The notes under the pieces were generated by a model that saw nothing but the letters and a program-made list of their open reading frames with translations, was not told the origin of the DNA and searched no databases. This document shows positions 50,930 to 61,395 of a DNA stretch of 64,000 nucleotides, in pieces. Both the position numbers and the translations under genes were made by a program. The stretch's first letter is position 1. The number at the start of each line of letters is the position of its first letter. This stretch comes from Eikenella longinqua (GTDB lineage Bacteria; Pseudomonadota; Gammaproteobacteria; Burkholderiales; Neisseriaceae). Where the stretch lies: contig NZ_LXSL01000009.1 of assembly GCF_001648355.1 (NCBI RefSeq), positions 33,804-97,803 of the forward strand. Reading direction: 5' to 3'.

Positions 50930-52798
50930 ATGAACATATTCTACGAAGAAAGCGGCCAATTTAAAGTAGCCGCCGTCGTGCAGAAAAACGACAGCACCTA
51001 CCAAGCCACCACCCAGCACGGCAAACGCGCCAAAATCAAAGCCAACAACGTCTTCGTCGAATTCACCGAGCCGCTGGAGAGCTTCCTCGAGCGCGCACAA
51101 AACGAAGCCGCGCAAATCGACACCGATTTGCTGTGGGAATTCTGCGGCGAAGAAGAATTCACCGCCCAAAGCATCGCCGCTGACTACTTCGGCCACGCCC
51201 CCGGCCAACACGAGCTCGCCGCCACCCTGATTGCGCTCTACGCCGCACCGATGTATTTCTACAAAAAAGGCAAAGGCGTGTTCAAAGCCGCGCCGGAAGA
51301 CACCCTCAAGCAGGCGCTGGCCGCCATCGAGCGCAAAAAACAGCAAGAAGCGCAGATTGAAGCCTGGGTGGCCGAGCTGCGGCAACAGCGCCTGCCTGCC
51401 GAAATCGCCGCCGATTTGACCACCATCCTGCACAACCCCGACAAACAGTCGCTCACCTACAAAGCTTTCAATAAAGCCGCCGCCGAGCTGAAAATTTCCG
51501 CTTATCAATTAGCCAAACAAACCGGCGGCGTCGCCTCCCTGCCGCAATACCTGCTCGACGGCTTCTGCTGCAAACATTTCCCAAACGGCACCGCCGCGCC
51601 CAGCACCGCCGTACCCGCCGTGGGCGAGCTGCCCGCCGCCGCTGCCGATATTGTCGCCTTCTCCATCGACGACGAAGACACCAGCGAAATCGACGACGCG
51701 CTTTCCGTGCAAGACCTGCCGAACGGCAATAAACGGGTCGGCATCCATATCGCCGTGCCCACCCTGGCCATCGCCGAAAACAGCCCGGTGGAAAACCTGA
51801 TCAAACAACGGCAAAGCACCGCCTACTACCCCGGCGGCAAAATCACCATGCTGCCGGAAAACTGGATTCAGGCCTTCAGCCTTGATGAAGGCAGGCGGCC
51901 GGTGTTGAGCCTGTATGTGGAAGTGGGCGCAGATTTTCAGGTAGCCTCCACGCCGCACACCTGCCTCGAACACCTCAACATTAGCCACAACCTGCGCATC
52001 CAACACATCGAACCACATTTCAACGCCGATACCGGCCTTTCCGACAGCGATCCGGTGCAGTTCCCCTGCCAGCCGCAGTTGCGCTGGCTCTACCGCTTCG
52101 CCATCGAACGGCAAAAACAGCGCGACCGCTACGAAGCAGACCGCGCCCCGCAATACGACTACGGCATTGAATTTGAAGCCGATGGCAAAGTGCACATCAG
52201 CCGGCGCGAACGCGGCTCGCCCATCGATACCCTGGTATCGGAAATGATGATTCTGGCCAACAGCACCTGGGCCGCACAGCTCGATCAAAACGGCCTGCCC
52301 GGCCTGTTCCGCGTGCAAACCAGCGGCAAAGTGCGCATGAGCACCCAATCCGAGCCGCACATCGGCATGAACGTGGCGCACTACGGCTGGTTCACCTCGC
52401 CGCTGCGCCGCGCCGCCGACTGCATCAACCAGCGCCAGCTGCTCAGCCTGATCGAACCCGAACTGCCGCCGCGTTTCCAAAAAAACGACAGCGAGCTGTT
52501 TGCCGCCCTGCGCGATTTCGATGCCGCCTACACCGCCTACGCCGATTTCCAGCGCCAAATGGAAGCCTATTGGAGCCTGGTGTATATGCAGCAGGAAAAC
52601 CTGCGCGAGCTGAACGCGATGCTGCTGAAGGAAGATTTGGTGCGCATCGAAGGGCTGCCGCTGGTTGCTCGGGTGCACGGCGTGCCGATCGATATTCCGC
52701 CGAAAATCCGCGTCAAACTGGCCGTGAGCCAGCTCGATTCCGAGCAGCAGCTGGTGGAACTGAAATACTTAAACGTGTTGCCGCCGGAGGCTACCTGA
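50930..52798 (+). CDS. RNB-domain 3'-5' exoribonuclease (RNase II-like)
   Basis: A 622-residue nuclease of the RNase II superfamily. The catalytic RNB domain has FSIDDEDTSEIDDALSVQDLPNG (the four acidic metal ligands) and later NVAHYGWFTSPLRRAADCINQRQL. The N-terminus lacks typical cold-shock domains and has a distinct ~200-residue region with a charged helix, closer to the RNase II-like group of beta-proteobacteria. An eikDUS at 51936-51947 is read as DFQVAS. The stop TGA comes from the eikDUS at 52788-52799, so it ends in PPEAT. Confidence 0.88.
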   Translation: MNIFYEESGQFKVAAVVQKNDSTYQATTQHGKRAKIKANNVFVEFTEPLESFLERAQNEAAQIDTDLLWEFCGEEEFTAQSIAADYFGHAPGQHELAATLIALYAAPMYFYKKGKGVFKAAPEDTLKQALAAIERKKQQEAQIEAWVAELRQQRLPAEIAADLTTILHNPDKQSLTYKAFNKAAAELKISAYQLAKQTGGVASLPQYLLDGFCCKHFPNGTAAPSTAVPAVGELPAAAADIVAFSIDDEDTSEIDDALSVQDLPNGNKRVGIHIAVPTLAIAENSPVENLIKQRQSTAYYPGGKITMLPENWIQAFSLDEGRRPVLSLYVEVGADFQVASTPHTCLEHLNISHNLRIQHIEPHFNADTGLSDSDPVQFPCQPQLRWLYRFAIERQKQRDRYEADRAPQYDYGIEFEADGKVHISRRERGSPIDTLVSEMMILANSTWAAQLDQNGLPGLFRVQTSGKVRMSTQSEPHIGMNVAHYGWFTSPLRRAADCINQRQLLSLIEPELPPRFQKNDSELFAALRDFDAAYTAYADFQRQMEAYWSLVYMQQENLRELNAMLLKEDLVRIEGLPLVARVHGVPIDIPPKIRVKLAVSQLDSEQQLVELKYLNVLPPEAT

Positions 52799-53064
52799 AA
52801 AATAAAACCAGCCAACCAGCAGCCATTGCCCACATCGCAGAGTAGAAAACCCGGGCAATCTGCAAACTTACCCACAAAGTAGCGGCAGGCTGCAAAAGTT
52901 TTCCACACCTCCCCACAAGCAAAGCGCCTACCGGCCAACACCTTGGATTGGATCTAATTAATTGTTTAATTGATATTTCATCCCTTATCCACGGCAAAAC
53001 AGGTACTACATCTTCATAACCAAATAAAAATATTCATTCAATTAACAGTAAAAGCGAAACCATC
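52799..53064. promoter_or_regulatory. AT-rich gap before gnd with DnaA-box-like sites
   Basis: TTACCCACA (52868-52876), TTTTCCACA (52899-52907) and TTATCCACG (52985-52993) each differ by one base from the DnaA box TTATNCACA. They are followed by an AT-rich stretch (52955-53050). No gene is seen. Chance remains possible. Confidence 0.35.
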
Positions 53065-54534
<1,470 letters not shown>

Positions 54535-54548
54535 CGAATCGGCATGAA

Positions 54549-54590
54549 AGAGGCTACCTGAAAAGTTGCAATCGGTTTCAGGTAGCCTCT
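54549..54590. terminator. eikDUS hairpin between gnd and pgk
   Basis: Copies at 54551-54562 and 54577-54588 in the convergent gap, ending in a T/C-rich run. Confidence 0.75.
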
Positions 54591-54613
54591 TTCTATTTCA
54601 ATTCAATCTGCTG

Positions 54614-55795
54614 TCAGCCTGCCGCCCGTTTTCCCAACACAGCCACACCGGGCAGCTGTTTGCCTTCCAGAAATTCCAGGAAAGCGCCGCCGCCGGTGGA
54701 GATGTAGCTGATTTTATCGGCGATGCCGAATTGGGCAATGGCCGCCAGTGTGTCGCCGCCGCCGGCAATGGAGAAGGCGCGGCTCTCGGCAATGGCTTCG
54801 GCCATCACGCGCGTGCCCTCAGCGAAACGTTCAAATTCAAACACGCCCACCGGGCCGTTCCACACAATCGTGCCGGCTTCGCGCAGCAGCGCGGCCAGCT
54901 TGGCGGCCGATTTGGGGCCGATGTCGAGGATCATGTCGTCTGCGGCCACATCGGCCACGGCCTTGGTTTCGGCTGCGGCATCGGCAGCAAAGGCTTTGGC
55001 GCACACCACATCTTCCGGCATCGGCACGGCGCCGCCTTTGGCCGCCATTTTTTCGGCCACGGCACGCGCTTCGGCGGTCAAGTCGGCTTCGGCCAGTGAG
55101 TTGCCGATGGGCTCTCCGGCGGCAAGCAGGAAGGTGTTAGCGATGCCGCCGCCCACGATGAGCTGGTCTACCTTATCGGCCAGGCTGTTGAGGATGGTGA
55201 GCTTGGTGGAAACTTTGCTGCCGGCCACAATCGCCACCAGCGGGCGGGCGGGCTCTTTCAACGCCTTGCCCAGCGCGTCGAGCTCGGCGGAGAGCAGGAT
55301 GCCGGCACAGGCCAGCGGCGCGGCTTCGGCCACGGCCACCAGCGAGGCTTCGGCGCGGTGAGCGGTGCCGAAGGCGTCGTTCACATAAATGTCGCACAGC
55401 GCGGCATAGGCTTGGCCGAGCTCGGCGTTGTTTTTCTTCTCGCCTTTGTTCACGCGCACGTTTTGCAGCATCACCAATTCGCCGGGCTGCGGGCGCGGGG
55501 GGTGTTCCCGCCAGTCGCTGCTCACGGGCACGGAGAGGCCGAGCAGGCTGCCCAGGTGCGCGGCCACGGGAGCCAGGTCGTCTTCGGGCTTGAATTCGCC
55601 TTCGGTGGGGCGGCCGAGGTGGCTCATCAGGATGACGGCGGCACCGTTTTCCAGGCAGTAGCGCACGGAGGCGAGCGAGGCGCGGATGCGGGTGTCGTCG
55701 CCGATTTTGCCGTCTTTAATCGGCACGTTGAGGTCGGCGCGGATGAGCACGGTTTTGCCGCGCACGTTTTGTTCGGTGAGCTTGAGGAAGCGCAT
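54614..55795 (-). CDS. pgk: Phosphoglycerate kinase
   Basis: A 393-residue glycolytic kinase. GKTVLIRADLNVPIKDGKIGDDTRIRASLASV is the family opening with the substrate-binding Arg, ILMSHLGRPTEG follows, and GGGIANTFLLAAGEPIGNSL and GGGDTLAAIAQF are the nucleotide-binding region. It ends in FLEGKQLPGVAVL. It stands alone rather than in a gap-pgk cluster. Confidence 0.97.
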   Translation of the reverse strand: MRFLKLTEQNVRGKTVLIRADLNVPIKDGKIGDDTRIRASLASVRYCLENGAAVILMSHLGRPTEGEFKPEDDLAPVAAHLGSLLGLSVPVSSDWREHPPRPQPGELVMLQNVRVNKGEKKNNAELGQAYAALCDIYVNDAFGTAHRAEASLVAVAEAAPLACAGILLSAELDALGKALKEPARPLVAIVAGSKVSTKLTILNSLADKVDQLIVGGGIANTFLLAAGEPIGNSLAEADLTAEARAVAEKMAAKGGAVPMPEDVVCAKAFAADAAAETKAVADVAADDMILDIGPKSAAKLAALLREAGTIVWNGPVGVFEFERFAEGTRVMAEAIAESRAFSIAGGGDTLAAIAQFGIADKISYISTGGGAFLEFLEGKQLPGVAVLGKRAAG

Positions 55796-56058
55796 GGTTT
55801 CTTTCTTTTCTTTCAGTTGTTTGGTGGGAAAAATCCGGCGGCTTGGGCGGCCGCGGGAAGCGTGGGCATTATCTTATAAACGCTTAGGAGGCGCAAACAG
55901 GCGGTGGGGTTTTAACTGCGTTGAAAGCGAAGCTAAAAATATCCACCGCATTTTCAGGTAGCCTCTTCGCATGCCGCCTGATGGGGTTTGGCAAATTGAA
56001 ATCCGCGCCGCCGCCCTAATCTGCCGGCTCATGTTCACCGTTTCATAAAGGAAGCACC

Positions 56059-56592
56059 ATGCAGCAATTCGACGGCACCACTATCGTTTCCGTGCGGCGC
56101 GGCCGCGAAATCGCCATCGGCGGCGACGGCCAGGTTAGCCTAGGCAACACCATCATCAAAGCCACTGCGCGAAAAGTGCGCAAACTGTATAACAACACTG
56201 TGCTGGCCGGGTTTGCCGGCGGCACGGCCGATGCCTTCACCTTAATCGAGCTTTTCGAAGCCAAATTGCAGAAACACCAGGGGCGGCTCACCGTGTCGGC
56301 CATCGAGCTGGCCAAAGAATGGCGCACCGACCGCGCCTTGCGCCGCCTGGAAGCCATGCTGATTGTGGCCGACAAAGACAACACCCTCATCATCACCGGC
56401 AACGGCGACGTGCTCGAGCCGGAAGGCGGCATCGCGGCCATCGGCAGCGGCGGCGCCTTCGCCCAGGCCGCGGCCAAAGCGCTGGTGGAAAACACCGAGC
56501 TGCCGCCCGCCACCGTGGTGAAGAAGGCGCTGGAAATCGCCGGTGGCATCTGCATCTACACCAACGACCAGCATACGGTGGAAACGCTGTAA
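56059..56592 (+). CDS. hslV: ATP-dependent protease proteolytic subunit HslV
   Basis: A 177-residue proteasome-like peptidase. After removal of the short leader MQQFDG, Thr7 is the nucleophile (TTIVSVRRGREIAIGGDGQVSLGNTIIK). It forms the core of the HslVU (ClpQY) protease. The hslU ATPase gene that normally follows is not in the window; a hypothetical gene on the other strand is next. AAGGAAG precedes the start. Confidence 0.96.
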   Translation: MQQFDGTTIVSVRRGREIAIGGDGQVSLGNTIIKATARKVRKLYNNTVLAGFAGGTADAFTLIELFEAKLQKHQGRLTVSAIELAKEWRTDRALRRLEAMLIVADKDNTLIITGNGDVLEPEGGIAAIGSGGAFAQAAAKALVENTELPPATVVKKALEIAGGICIYTNDQHTVETL

Positions 56593-56610
56593 ACAGCATG
56601 GCGGCAAAAT

Positions 56611-56654
56611 AAAGGCTACTTGAAAACGGACAACTGTTTTTCAGGTAGCCTTTT
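56611..56654. terminator. hslV terminator (eikDUS pair)
   Basis: AGGCTACTTGAA at 56613-56624 (one mismatch) and the inverse at 56640-56651, followed by TTTT. Confidence 0.7.
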
Positions 56655-56676
56655 GCCGTGCGGGCGATGGGCGGGA

Positions 56677-57135
56677 TTATTTGGCGTAATGGCGCAACAT
56701 CAGCTCAATCCCTTCCGCACCAAACTCTTCGTACAAAAAAGAATCTTCGTTTTTCAGCGCCTGCTGCAACTGCTCGATGCTGGCAAACCAGCCTTTATCA
56801 ATCAAATTAAACAAAGACAAAGCCTGCTCGTTTCCGCTGTTGAACGCAAACACCCCCCAATCCACCGGAAAATACTGCGCCGCGCACCAGCTCAAATCGG
56901 ACGGGGCAAAGACTATGCCCGTAAAGTCGTATTCCTGCTGATGGATGATGTCCGCAACATCTTCTGCCTGCCTGTTTGCAATATCCACATGAATCACCGG
57001 GCTTTCGGATGTGGTGGTGAAAACATCGAATTCCCGACAGCCGCTTGCAGCCAGCACATCGTAAAAGCCATCCACAAAATCACGGTCTCCCAGTAACGAT
57101 AATGAATCAAAAAACAAAAATTTATCGTAATTCAA
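56677..57135 (-). CDS. Hypothetical protein, 5' end uncertain
   Basis: A 152-residue acidic protein (SLLGDRDFVDGFYDVLAAS, DWGVFAFNSGNEQALSLF, GAEGIELMLRHYAK). I do not recognise it. In-frame sequence continues upstream of the first ATG (about RYYVAKEFRFPDFYFFNEKL), with the same composition, but the only nearby ATG (MNQFSDI, near 57209) is in another frame that stops at once. A one-base change near 57195 may have broken the start. The base composition is more AT-rich than neighbours, suggesting transfer. No toxin or immunity motif is clear. Confidence 0.5.
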   Translation of the reverse strand: MNYDKFLFFDSLSLLGDRDFVDGFYDVLAASGCREFDVFTTTSESPVIHVDIANRQAEDVADIIHQQEYDFTGIVFAPSDLSWCAAQYFPVDWGVFAFNSGNEQALSLFNLIDKGWFASIEQLQQALKNEDSFLYEEFGAEGIELMLRHYAK

Positions 57136-57252
57136 TTTCTCGTTAAAGAAATAGAAATCGGGAAATCTAAATTCTTTGGCTACATAATATCGCTGAATTG
57201 ATTCATGATTTGCTCACTGGTTTGGTTGATTTTCGGCACGAATGCTGCACAT

Positions 57253-57475
57253 TTTGTTTTAACTTCGTTGAAGCTCACGCTTTCAGGTAGCCCCATCGTA
57301 CCAATAAAGGCTACCTGAAAGTGAGTTTCTGCGAAGCTAAAGCATGAGCTTCAACGAAGTTAAATTAGATAATGCCCGTTTTTAGCTTTGCAGAAACTCA
57401 GCTTTGCTTCGCAAAACATCGTCTTAGCTTCGCAGAAACTCTGCTTCCTTCGGAAACATCGTTTTCAGGTAGCCT
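57253..57475. repeat. Tandem DUS modules before lpxB
   Basis: This gap holds at least four modules: TTTTAACTTCGTTGAAGC with an inverse eikDUS (57282-57293), a direct eikDUS (57308-57319) with GTTTCTGCGAAGCTAAAGC, GCAGAAACTCAGCTTTGC with TTCGCAAAACATCG, and AGCTTCGCAGAAACTCTGC with an inverse eikDUS (57464-57475). It holds no gene. Confidence 0.65.
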
Positions 57476-57540
57476 CATCCCGCCCGCCGCTGCATTCTTC
57501 GGTACAATACCGTATCTTTGTTTTCCGCCCGCTTCCCATC

Positions 57541-58698
57541 ATGACCACCCCGTCCCCCCTCATCGCCCTCTGCGCCGGCGAAGCTTCCGGCGACCTGCTC
57601 GGCGCGCACCTCATCGACGCCCTGCGAGCGCGCTGCCCGCAGGCGCGGTTTATTGGCATCGGCGGCCCGCGCATGCAGGCGGCCGGGCTGGAAAGCCTGT
57701 TTGACCAGGAAACGCTGGCGGTGCGTGGCTATGCCGAAGTGTTGAAAAACCTGCCGGCGATTTGGCGCATCCGCAAAGGCCTGATTGCCGAAATGAAACG
57801 GCGGCGGCCGGCGGTGTTTGTGGGCATCGACGCGCCGGATTTCAACCTGGGCGTGGCCGCCGCGCTCAAGGCTGCGGGCATTCCCACGCTGCATTATGTG
57901 AGCCCGTCGGTGTGGGCGTGGCGGCGCGAACGGGTGCACACAATCGTGCGGCAGGCGGATGAAGTGCTGTGCCTGTTTCCGATGGAGCCGGAGCTATATC
58001 GGCAGGCCGGCGGGCGGGCGCGCTTCGTGGGGCACCCTTTGGCGCAAACCCTGCCGCTGGAATCCGACCGTGCCGCCGCCCGCCGCGGGCTGGGGCTACC
58101 TGAAAACCAGCCCGTGTTCGCCCTGCTGCCCGGCAGCCGCGTGAGCGAAATCGACTATATGGCGCCGCTGTTTCTGCAAACCGCGCAGCTGGTGTTGCGG
58201 CAGCTGCCCGATGCGCAGTTTCTGCTGCCCTACGCCACCGAAGCCACCCAAGCCCGCCTGCAAGCCCTGCTCGCCGCCGAGCCCTACCGCGCATTGCCGC
58301 TGCGCCTGCTGGCGGGCGGCACGGCGCAGGCCTGCACCGCGGCGGATGCGGTGTTGGTAACCAGCGGCACGGCCACGCTGGAAGTGGCGCTGTGCAAGCG
58401 GCCGATGGTGATCAGCTACAAAATTTCGCCGCTCACCTATGCGCTGGTGAAACGCAAAATCAAAGTGCCCTATGTGGGGCTACCCAATGTGCTGCTCGGC
58501 CGCGCCGCCGTGCCCGAGCTGCTGCAACACGACGCCGATCCCGTCAAGCTGGCCGCCGCGCTGCTGGATTGGTATCGCTCGCCGGAAAAAGTGGCCGCGC
58601 TGCAACGCGATTTCACCGAGCTGCACCACCTGTTGCGCAAAGACACCGCCGCCGAAGCCGCCGCCGCAGTATTGGCCGCTGCGGGGGTAAACCCATGA
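57541..58698 (+). CDS. lpxB: Lipid-A-disaccharide synthase
   Basis: A 385-residue glycosyltransferase joining UDP-diacylglucosamine and lipid X in lipid A synthesis. CAGEASGDLLGAHLI is the opening, IGIDAPDFNLGVA and HYVSPSVWAWRRER are the conserved blocks, and VTSGTATLEVAL and KVPYVGLPNVLLGR close the nucleotide site. I start at ATG 57541; the frame runs back through DUS repeats without family sequence. An eik-type sequence near 58093 reads LPEN. It overlaps rnhB by ATGA, the usual lpxB-rnhB pair. Confidence 0.96.
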   Translation: MTTPSPLIALCAGEASGDLLGAHLIDALRARCPQARFIGIGGPRMQAAGLESLFDQETLAVRGYAEVLKNLPAIWRIRKGLIAEMKRRRPAVFVGIDAPDFNLGVAAALKAAGIPTLHYVSPSVWAWRRERVHTIVRQADEVLCLFPMEPELYRQAGGRARFVGHPLAQTLPLESDRAAARRGLGLPENQPVFALLPGSRVSEIDYMAPLFLQTAQLVLRQLPDAQFLLPYATEATQARLQALLAAEPYRALPLRLLAGGTAQACTAADAVLVTSGTATLEVALCKRPMVISYKISPLTYALVKRKIKVPYVGLPNVLLGRAAVPELLQHDADPVKLAAALLDWYRSPEKVAALQRDFTELHHLLRKDTAAEAAAAVLAAAGVNP

Positions 58699-59279
58699 TT
58701 TGGCAGGCCGGCGTGGACGAAGCCGGGCGCGGGCCGCTGGCCGGCAGCGTGTTTGCCGCCGCCGTGGTGCTGCCGCCGCAATACGATTTGCCCGGCCTCA
58801 CCGATTCGAAAAAGCTCAGCGAACGCCGTCGCGACGAGCTGGCCGTGCTCATCAAGCAGCAGGCGCTGGCCTGGTGCGTGGCTTCCGCCTCGGTGGCCGA
58901 AATTGCCGATCTCAACATCCTGCATGCCACCATGCTGGCCATGTGCCGTGCCGTGCACGGGCTGGGTCGGCTACCTGAAAAAGCGTGGATAGATGGCAAC
59001 CGCGTGCCGCCCGATTTGGGCTGCGAGGCCGAAGCCGTGGTGAAGGGCGACAGCAAAATCATCCAGATCTCAGCCGCCTCCGTGCTGGCCAAAACCGCGC
59101 GCGACGCGGAAATGTATGCCCTGGCCGAGCGATATCCGCAATACGGCTTCGAGCGCCACAAAGGCTACGGCACCGCCGAGCACCTTGCTGCCCTGCAACG
59201 CTATGGTGCCCTGCCGGAACACCGCAAAGATTTTGCGCCCGTACGGGAAATTTTGGCGCAGGGGCGGCTGTTTGAGTGA
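58695..59279 (+). CDS. rnhB: Ribonuclease HII
   Basis: A 194-residue enzyme removing RNA from RNA-DNA hybrids. GVDEAGRGPLAGSVFAAAV and LTDSKKLSERRRDEL carry the first acidic residues, KGDSKIIQISAASVLAKTARD the others. It overlaps the lpxB stop (ATGA). A near-eikDUS at 58968 reads GRLPEK. Confidence 0.95.
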   Translation: MIWQAGVDEAGRGPLAGSVFAAAVVLPPQYDLPGLTDSKKLSERRRDELAVLIKQQALAWCVASASVAEIADLNILHATMLAMCRAVHGLGRLPEKAWIDGNRVPPDLGCEAEAVVKGDSKIIQISAASVLAKTARDAEMYALAERYPQYGFERHKGYGTAEHLAALQRYGALPEHRKDFAPVREILAQGRLFE

Positions 59280-59401
59280 GCGGGCGCAGGAATTGAGGTG
59301 CACAATCAGCATGAGGTGCTGCTCATCATATTGATTCAAAATGGCAATATTTTTCAGGTAGCCCCTAAGGCAGATAGGCTACCTGAAAACCGTTTGCCTG
59401 C

Positions 59402-59507
59402 TATAGCGAATCAGCTTAACTTTTGCTACGGCGTGAACCCGCCTTGCCGTATCCTGTACTGTCTGTGGTTCGCTGCCTGGTATCGAAAGCCAATTTGATC
59501 CGCGATA
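59402..59507. repeat. Correia-like miniature element, copy C
   Basis: A 106-bp element with TATAGCGAATCAG at one end and TTGATCCGCGATA at the other. The interior CCTTGCCGTATCCTGTACTG matches copies A and B. Confidence 0.8.
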
Positions 59508-59558
59508 AACGGCAAGCACGGCTTTTCGGCCTGCTTGCCGAAATTTTTCCCCCGAGCG

Positions 59559-59586
59559 TTGCCAAATCAGCGGATTACAGTATAAT
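59559..59586 (+). promoter_or_regulatory. tRNA-Leu promoter
   Basis: TTGCCA (59559-59564) and TATAAT (59581-59586), 16 bases apart, 12 bases before the tRNA start. Confidence 0.75.
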
Positions 59587-59598
59587 GCCGCCTTTCCC

Positions 59599-59683
59599 GC
59601 GGACGTGGCGAAATTGGTAGACGCACCAGATTTAGGTTCTGGCGCCGAGAGGTGTGAGAGTTCGAGTCTCTCCGTCCGCACCA
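59599..59683 (+). tRNA. tRNA-Leu (anticodon UAG)
   Basis: An 85-base class II tRNA. GCGGACG pairs with CGTCCGC, the anticodon stem CCAGA/TCTGG encloses TTTAGGT with anticodon TAG at 59633-59635, a long variable arm (GCGCCGAGAGGTGT) follows, then the T arm GTTCGAGTC and encoded CCA. It reads CUA/CUN leucine codons. A tyrosine integrase gene lies 223 bases downstream, so its 3' end is the probable attachment site of a past element. Confidence 0.97.
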
Positions 59684-59906
59684 CATTTATGAAACAGCTC
59701 AATTTTTCGGGCTGTTTTTTTACGTCTAACGCTATCCAATGCAACCAGCTAAATCTAAGCCAGTAAAGGATTTCAGGCTGATTCAATCTATCCTTTTCCC
59801 TTCCCTATTCAGCTAATCCCGTCTAATGCCGTCTAATTGAATTGCCCCTTTTGCGGGGGTATGATTGGGGGTACCGTAAAAATACCCTCAAAAATATACC
59901 CCCAGA
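59684..59906. promoter_or_regulatory. Integrase upstream region with ATACCCCC repeats
   Basis: GGGGGTAT (59855-59862), GGGGGTAC (59867-59874), a TACCCTC variant and ATATACCCCC (59894-59903) form a symmetric cluster immediately upstream of the integrase. A pair of the same ATATACCCCC repeats is at 63874-63895. They may be integrase arm-binding sites. Confidence 0.5.
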
Positions 59907-61139
59907 ATGCCCCTAAACGACCGCCAAATCAAGAACGCAAAACCTACCAGCACAGGAAAGAAAGCCAAGCTGTTTGACGGCGGCGGCCTGTATCTGGAAA
60001 TTACCCCGGCAGGCGGCAAAATCTTCCGCTTGAAATACCGTATCGACGGCAAGGAAAAAACGCTGACTATCGGCAAGTATCCCGCTGTCTCCCTCTCCGA
60101 AGCGCGGCAGGCTGCCGAGAATGCCCGCTCTCTGTTGGCACAGGGGCAAGACCCCGCCGCCGCCAAGCAACAGGCCAAACAGGAAAGGCGGGCGGCCTTA
60201 CTGAATACCTTTGCCGCTCTTACCCGCCGCTGGCACGCCGACAACCTGCACCGCTGGAAGCCGAACCATGCGGGGCGCATCATGCGCTATTTTGAAACCG
60301 ACGTTTTCCCGCTGATTGGGGAAATGCCGATTGACAGCATCACGGTAGGGCAAATCAAACAGGTTTTAGACCGCATTACAGCGCGGGGCGTGAGCAATAC
60401 CGCCGAAAAAGTGAGGGAATGGACAGGCGCGGTTTTCGATTATGCGGCCATGCTGGAGATAACCGACCACAACCCCGCCCGCGCATTGCGCAAATACATT
60501 GCCAAGCAACCGGCCAAAAACCGGGCAGCCCTGCCGCGCGAAGAGCTGACGGAGTTTTACCGCCGCCTGATACTGGCCGACATCGAACCGGCGAACAAAA
60601 CCGCCCTGCTGCTGATAATGCTGGTGTTTGTGCGCAATACCGAACTGCGCGGCGGGCAATGGGCGGAAGTGGATTTTTCAGCGGCGCAATGGGTAATCCC
60701 TGCCGAACGAATGAAGCACGAGAAGACCGCCCCCAAGCCGCCACACACCGTGCCGCTTTCCGATTGGGCGCTGGAGCTGTTGCGCGAGCTGCACGGCCTG
60801 ACCGGCAATACTCCCTATCTGTTCCCCAGCCGCACCAAACAAGACGGACATATCAGCGAAAACACGCTAGGCAAAATCATCAACGGCATGGGCTACAAAG
60901 GCATAGCCACCCCGCACGGTTTCCGTGCCTTAGCAAGCAGCATCCTGAACGAGCAGGGCTTTAACCCAGACGCCATCGAGCGCCAGCTTGCCCACGTTGA
61001 AGAAAACAAAATCAAAGCCGCCTACAACCGGGCGGAGTATCTGGCCGAGCGGCGGGAGATGATGCAATGGTATTCGGACTATCTGCGGGGGCGATACTGC
61101 CAAGCCCAAGCCATGATTGCAACAGATGAGGCTACCTGA
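59907..61139 (+). CDS. Tyrosine-type site-specific integrase
   Basis: A 410-residue P4-like integrase. Residues 1-85 form the DUF4102 arm-binding domain (LNDRQIKNAKPTSTGKKAKLFDGGGLYLEITPAGGKIFRLKYRI). The catalytic domain shows Arg in RNTELRGGQW, HGFRALASS (His and Arg), and a Tyr in YNRAEYL near the end. It probably integrated an element at tRNA-Leu 59599-59683. The stop TGA is provided by the eikDUS at 61129-61140 (C-terminus DEAT). Confidence 0.93.
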   Translation: MPLNDRQIKNAKPTSTGKKAKLFDGGGLYLEITPAGGKIFRLKYRIDGKEKTLTIGKYPAVSLSEARQAAENARSLLAQGQDPAAAKQQAKQERRAALLNTFAALTRRWHADNLHRWKPNHAGRIMRYFETDVFPLIGEMPIDSITVGQIKQVLDRITARGVSNTAEKVREWTGAVFDYAAMLEITDHNPARALRKYIAKQPAKNRAALPREELTEFYRRLILADIEPANKTALLLIMLVFVRNTELRGGQWAEVDFSAAQWVIPAERMKHEKTAPKPPHTVPLSDWALELLRELHGLTGNTPYLFPSRTKQDGHISENTLGKIINGMGYKGIATPHGFRALASSILNEQGFNPDAIERQLAHVEENKIKAAYNRAEYLAERREMMQWYSDYLRGRYCQAQAMIATDEAT

Positions 61140-61278
61140 AAAACAAAACACCAGCGGGCGGGCTGGTGTTTTATTTTGCTTCGCATTATCCTTAATCCTG
61201 CCTAATGCCGTATAACGCCGTATCACGAAAACCCGCCTGCCTTTCTGCATCCACCGCAAACAGCAGCGCATAACCGTC

Positions 61279-61380
61279 ATGATGGCGCTATTCCGGCACG
61301 AGCGGGATTTAATCGAACATCTGGCCGAAGCAGACCACTACCTAGGCAAACTTGGCAGGCTGCTGAACAAGGCTGCCTGA
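61279..61380 (+). CDS. Short phage-type ORF (33 residues)
   Basis: A small frame (MMALFRHERDLIEHLAEADH, then YLGKLGRLLNKAA) ending 15 bases before the terminase-like gene. It is acidic and helical. It may be a fragment or a small phage gene. Its stop overlaps a Simonsiella-type uptake sequence (61370-61381). Confidence 0.3.
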   Translation: MMALFRHERDLIEHLAEADHYLGKLGRLLNKAA

Positions 61381-61381
61381 A
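61370..61381. other. Simonsiella-dialect uptake sequence
   Basis: AGGCTGCCTGAA, exact, within the phage remnant. Confidence 0.6.
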
Positions 61382-61395
61382 ACCGGAGAAGCACC

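Larger units (their letters stand above)
59280..59598. promoter_or_regulatory. Gap before tRNA-Leu
   Basis: Holds an inverse eikDUS (59353-59364) and a direct one (59376-59387), the Correia-like copy C (59402-59507) and the tRNA promoter. No gene is seen. Confidence 0.6.

Noticed and set aside
57388..57540. Upstream extension of lpxB
   Set aside because: It passes through DUS repeat modules and adds no family sequence; ATG 57541 begins with the LpxB N-terminus.
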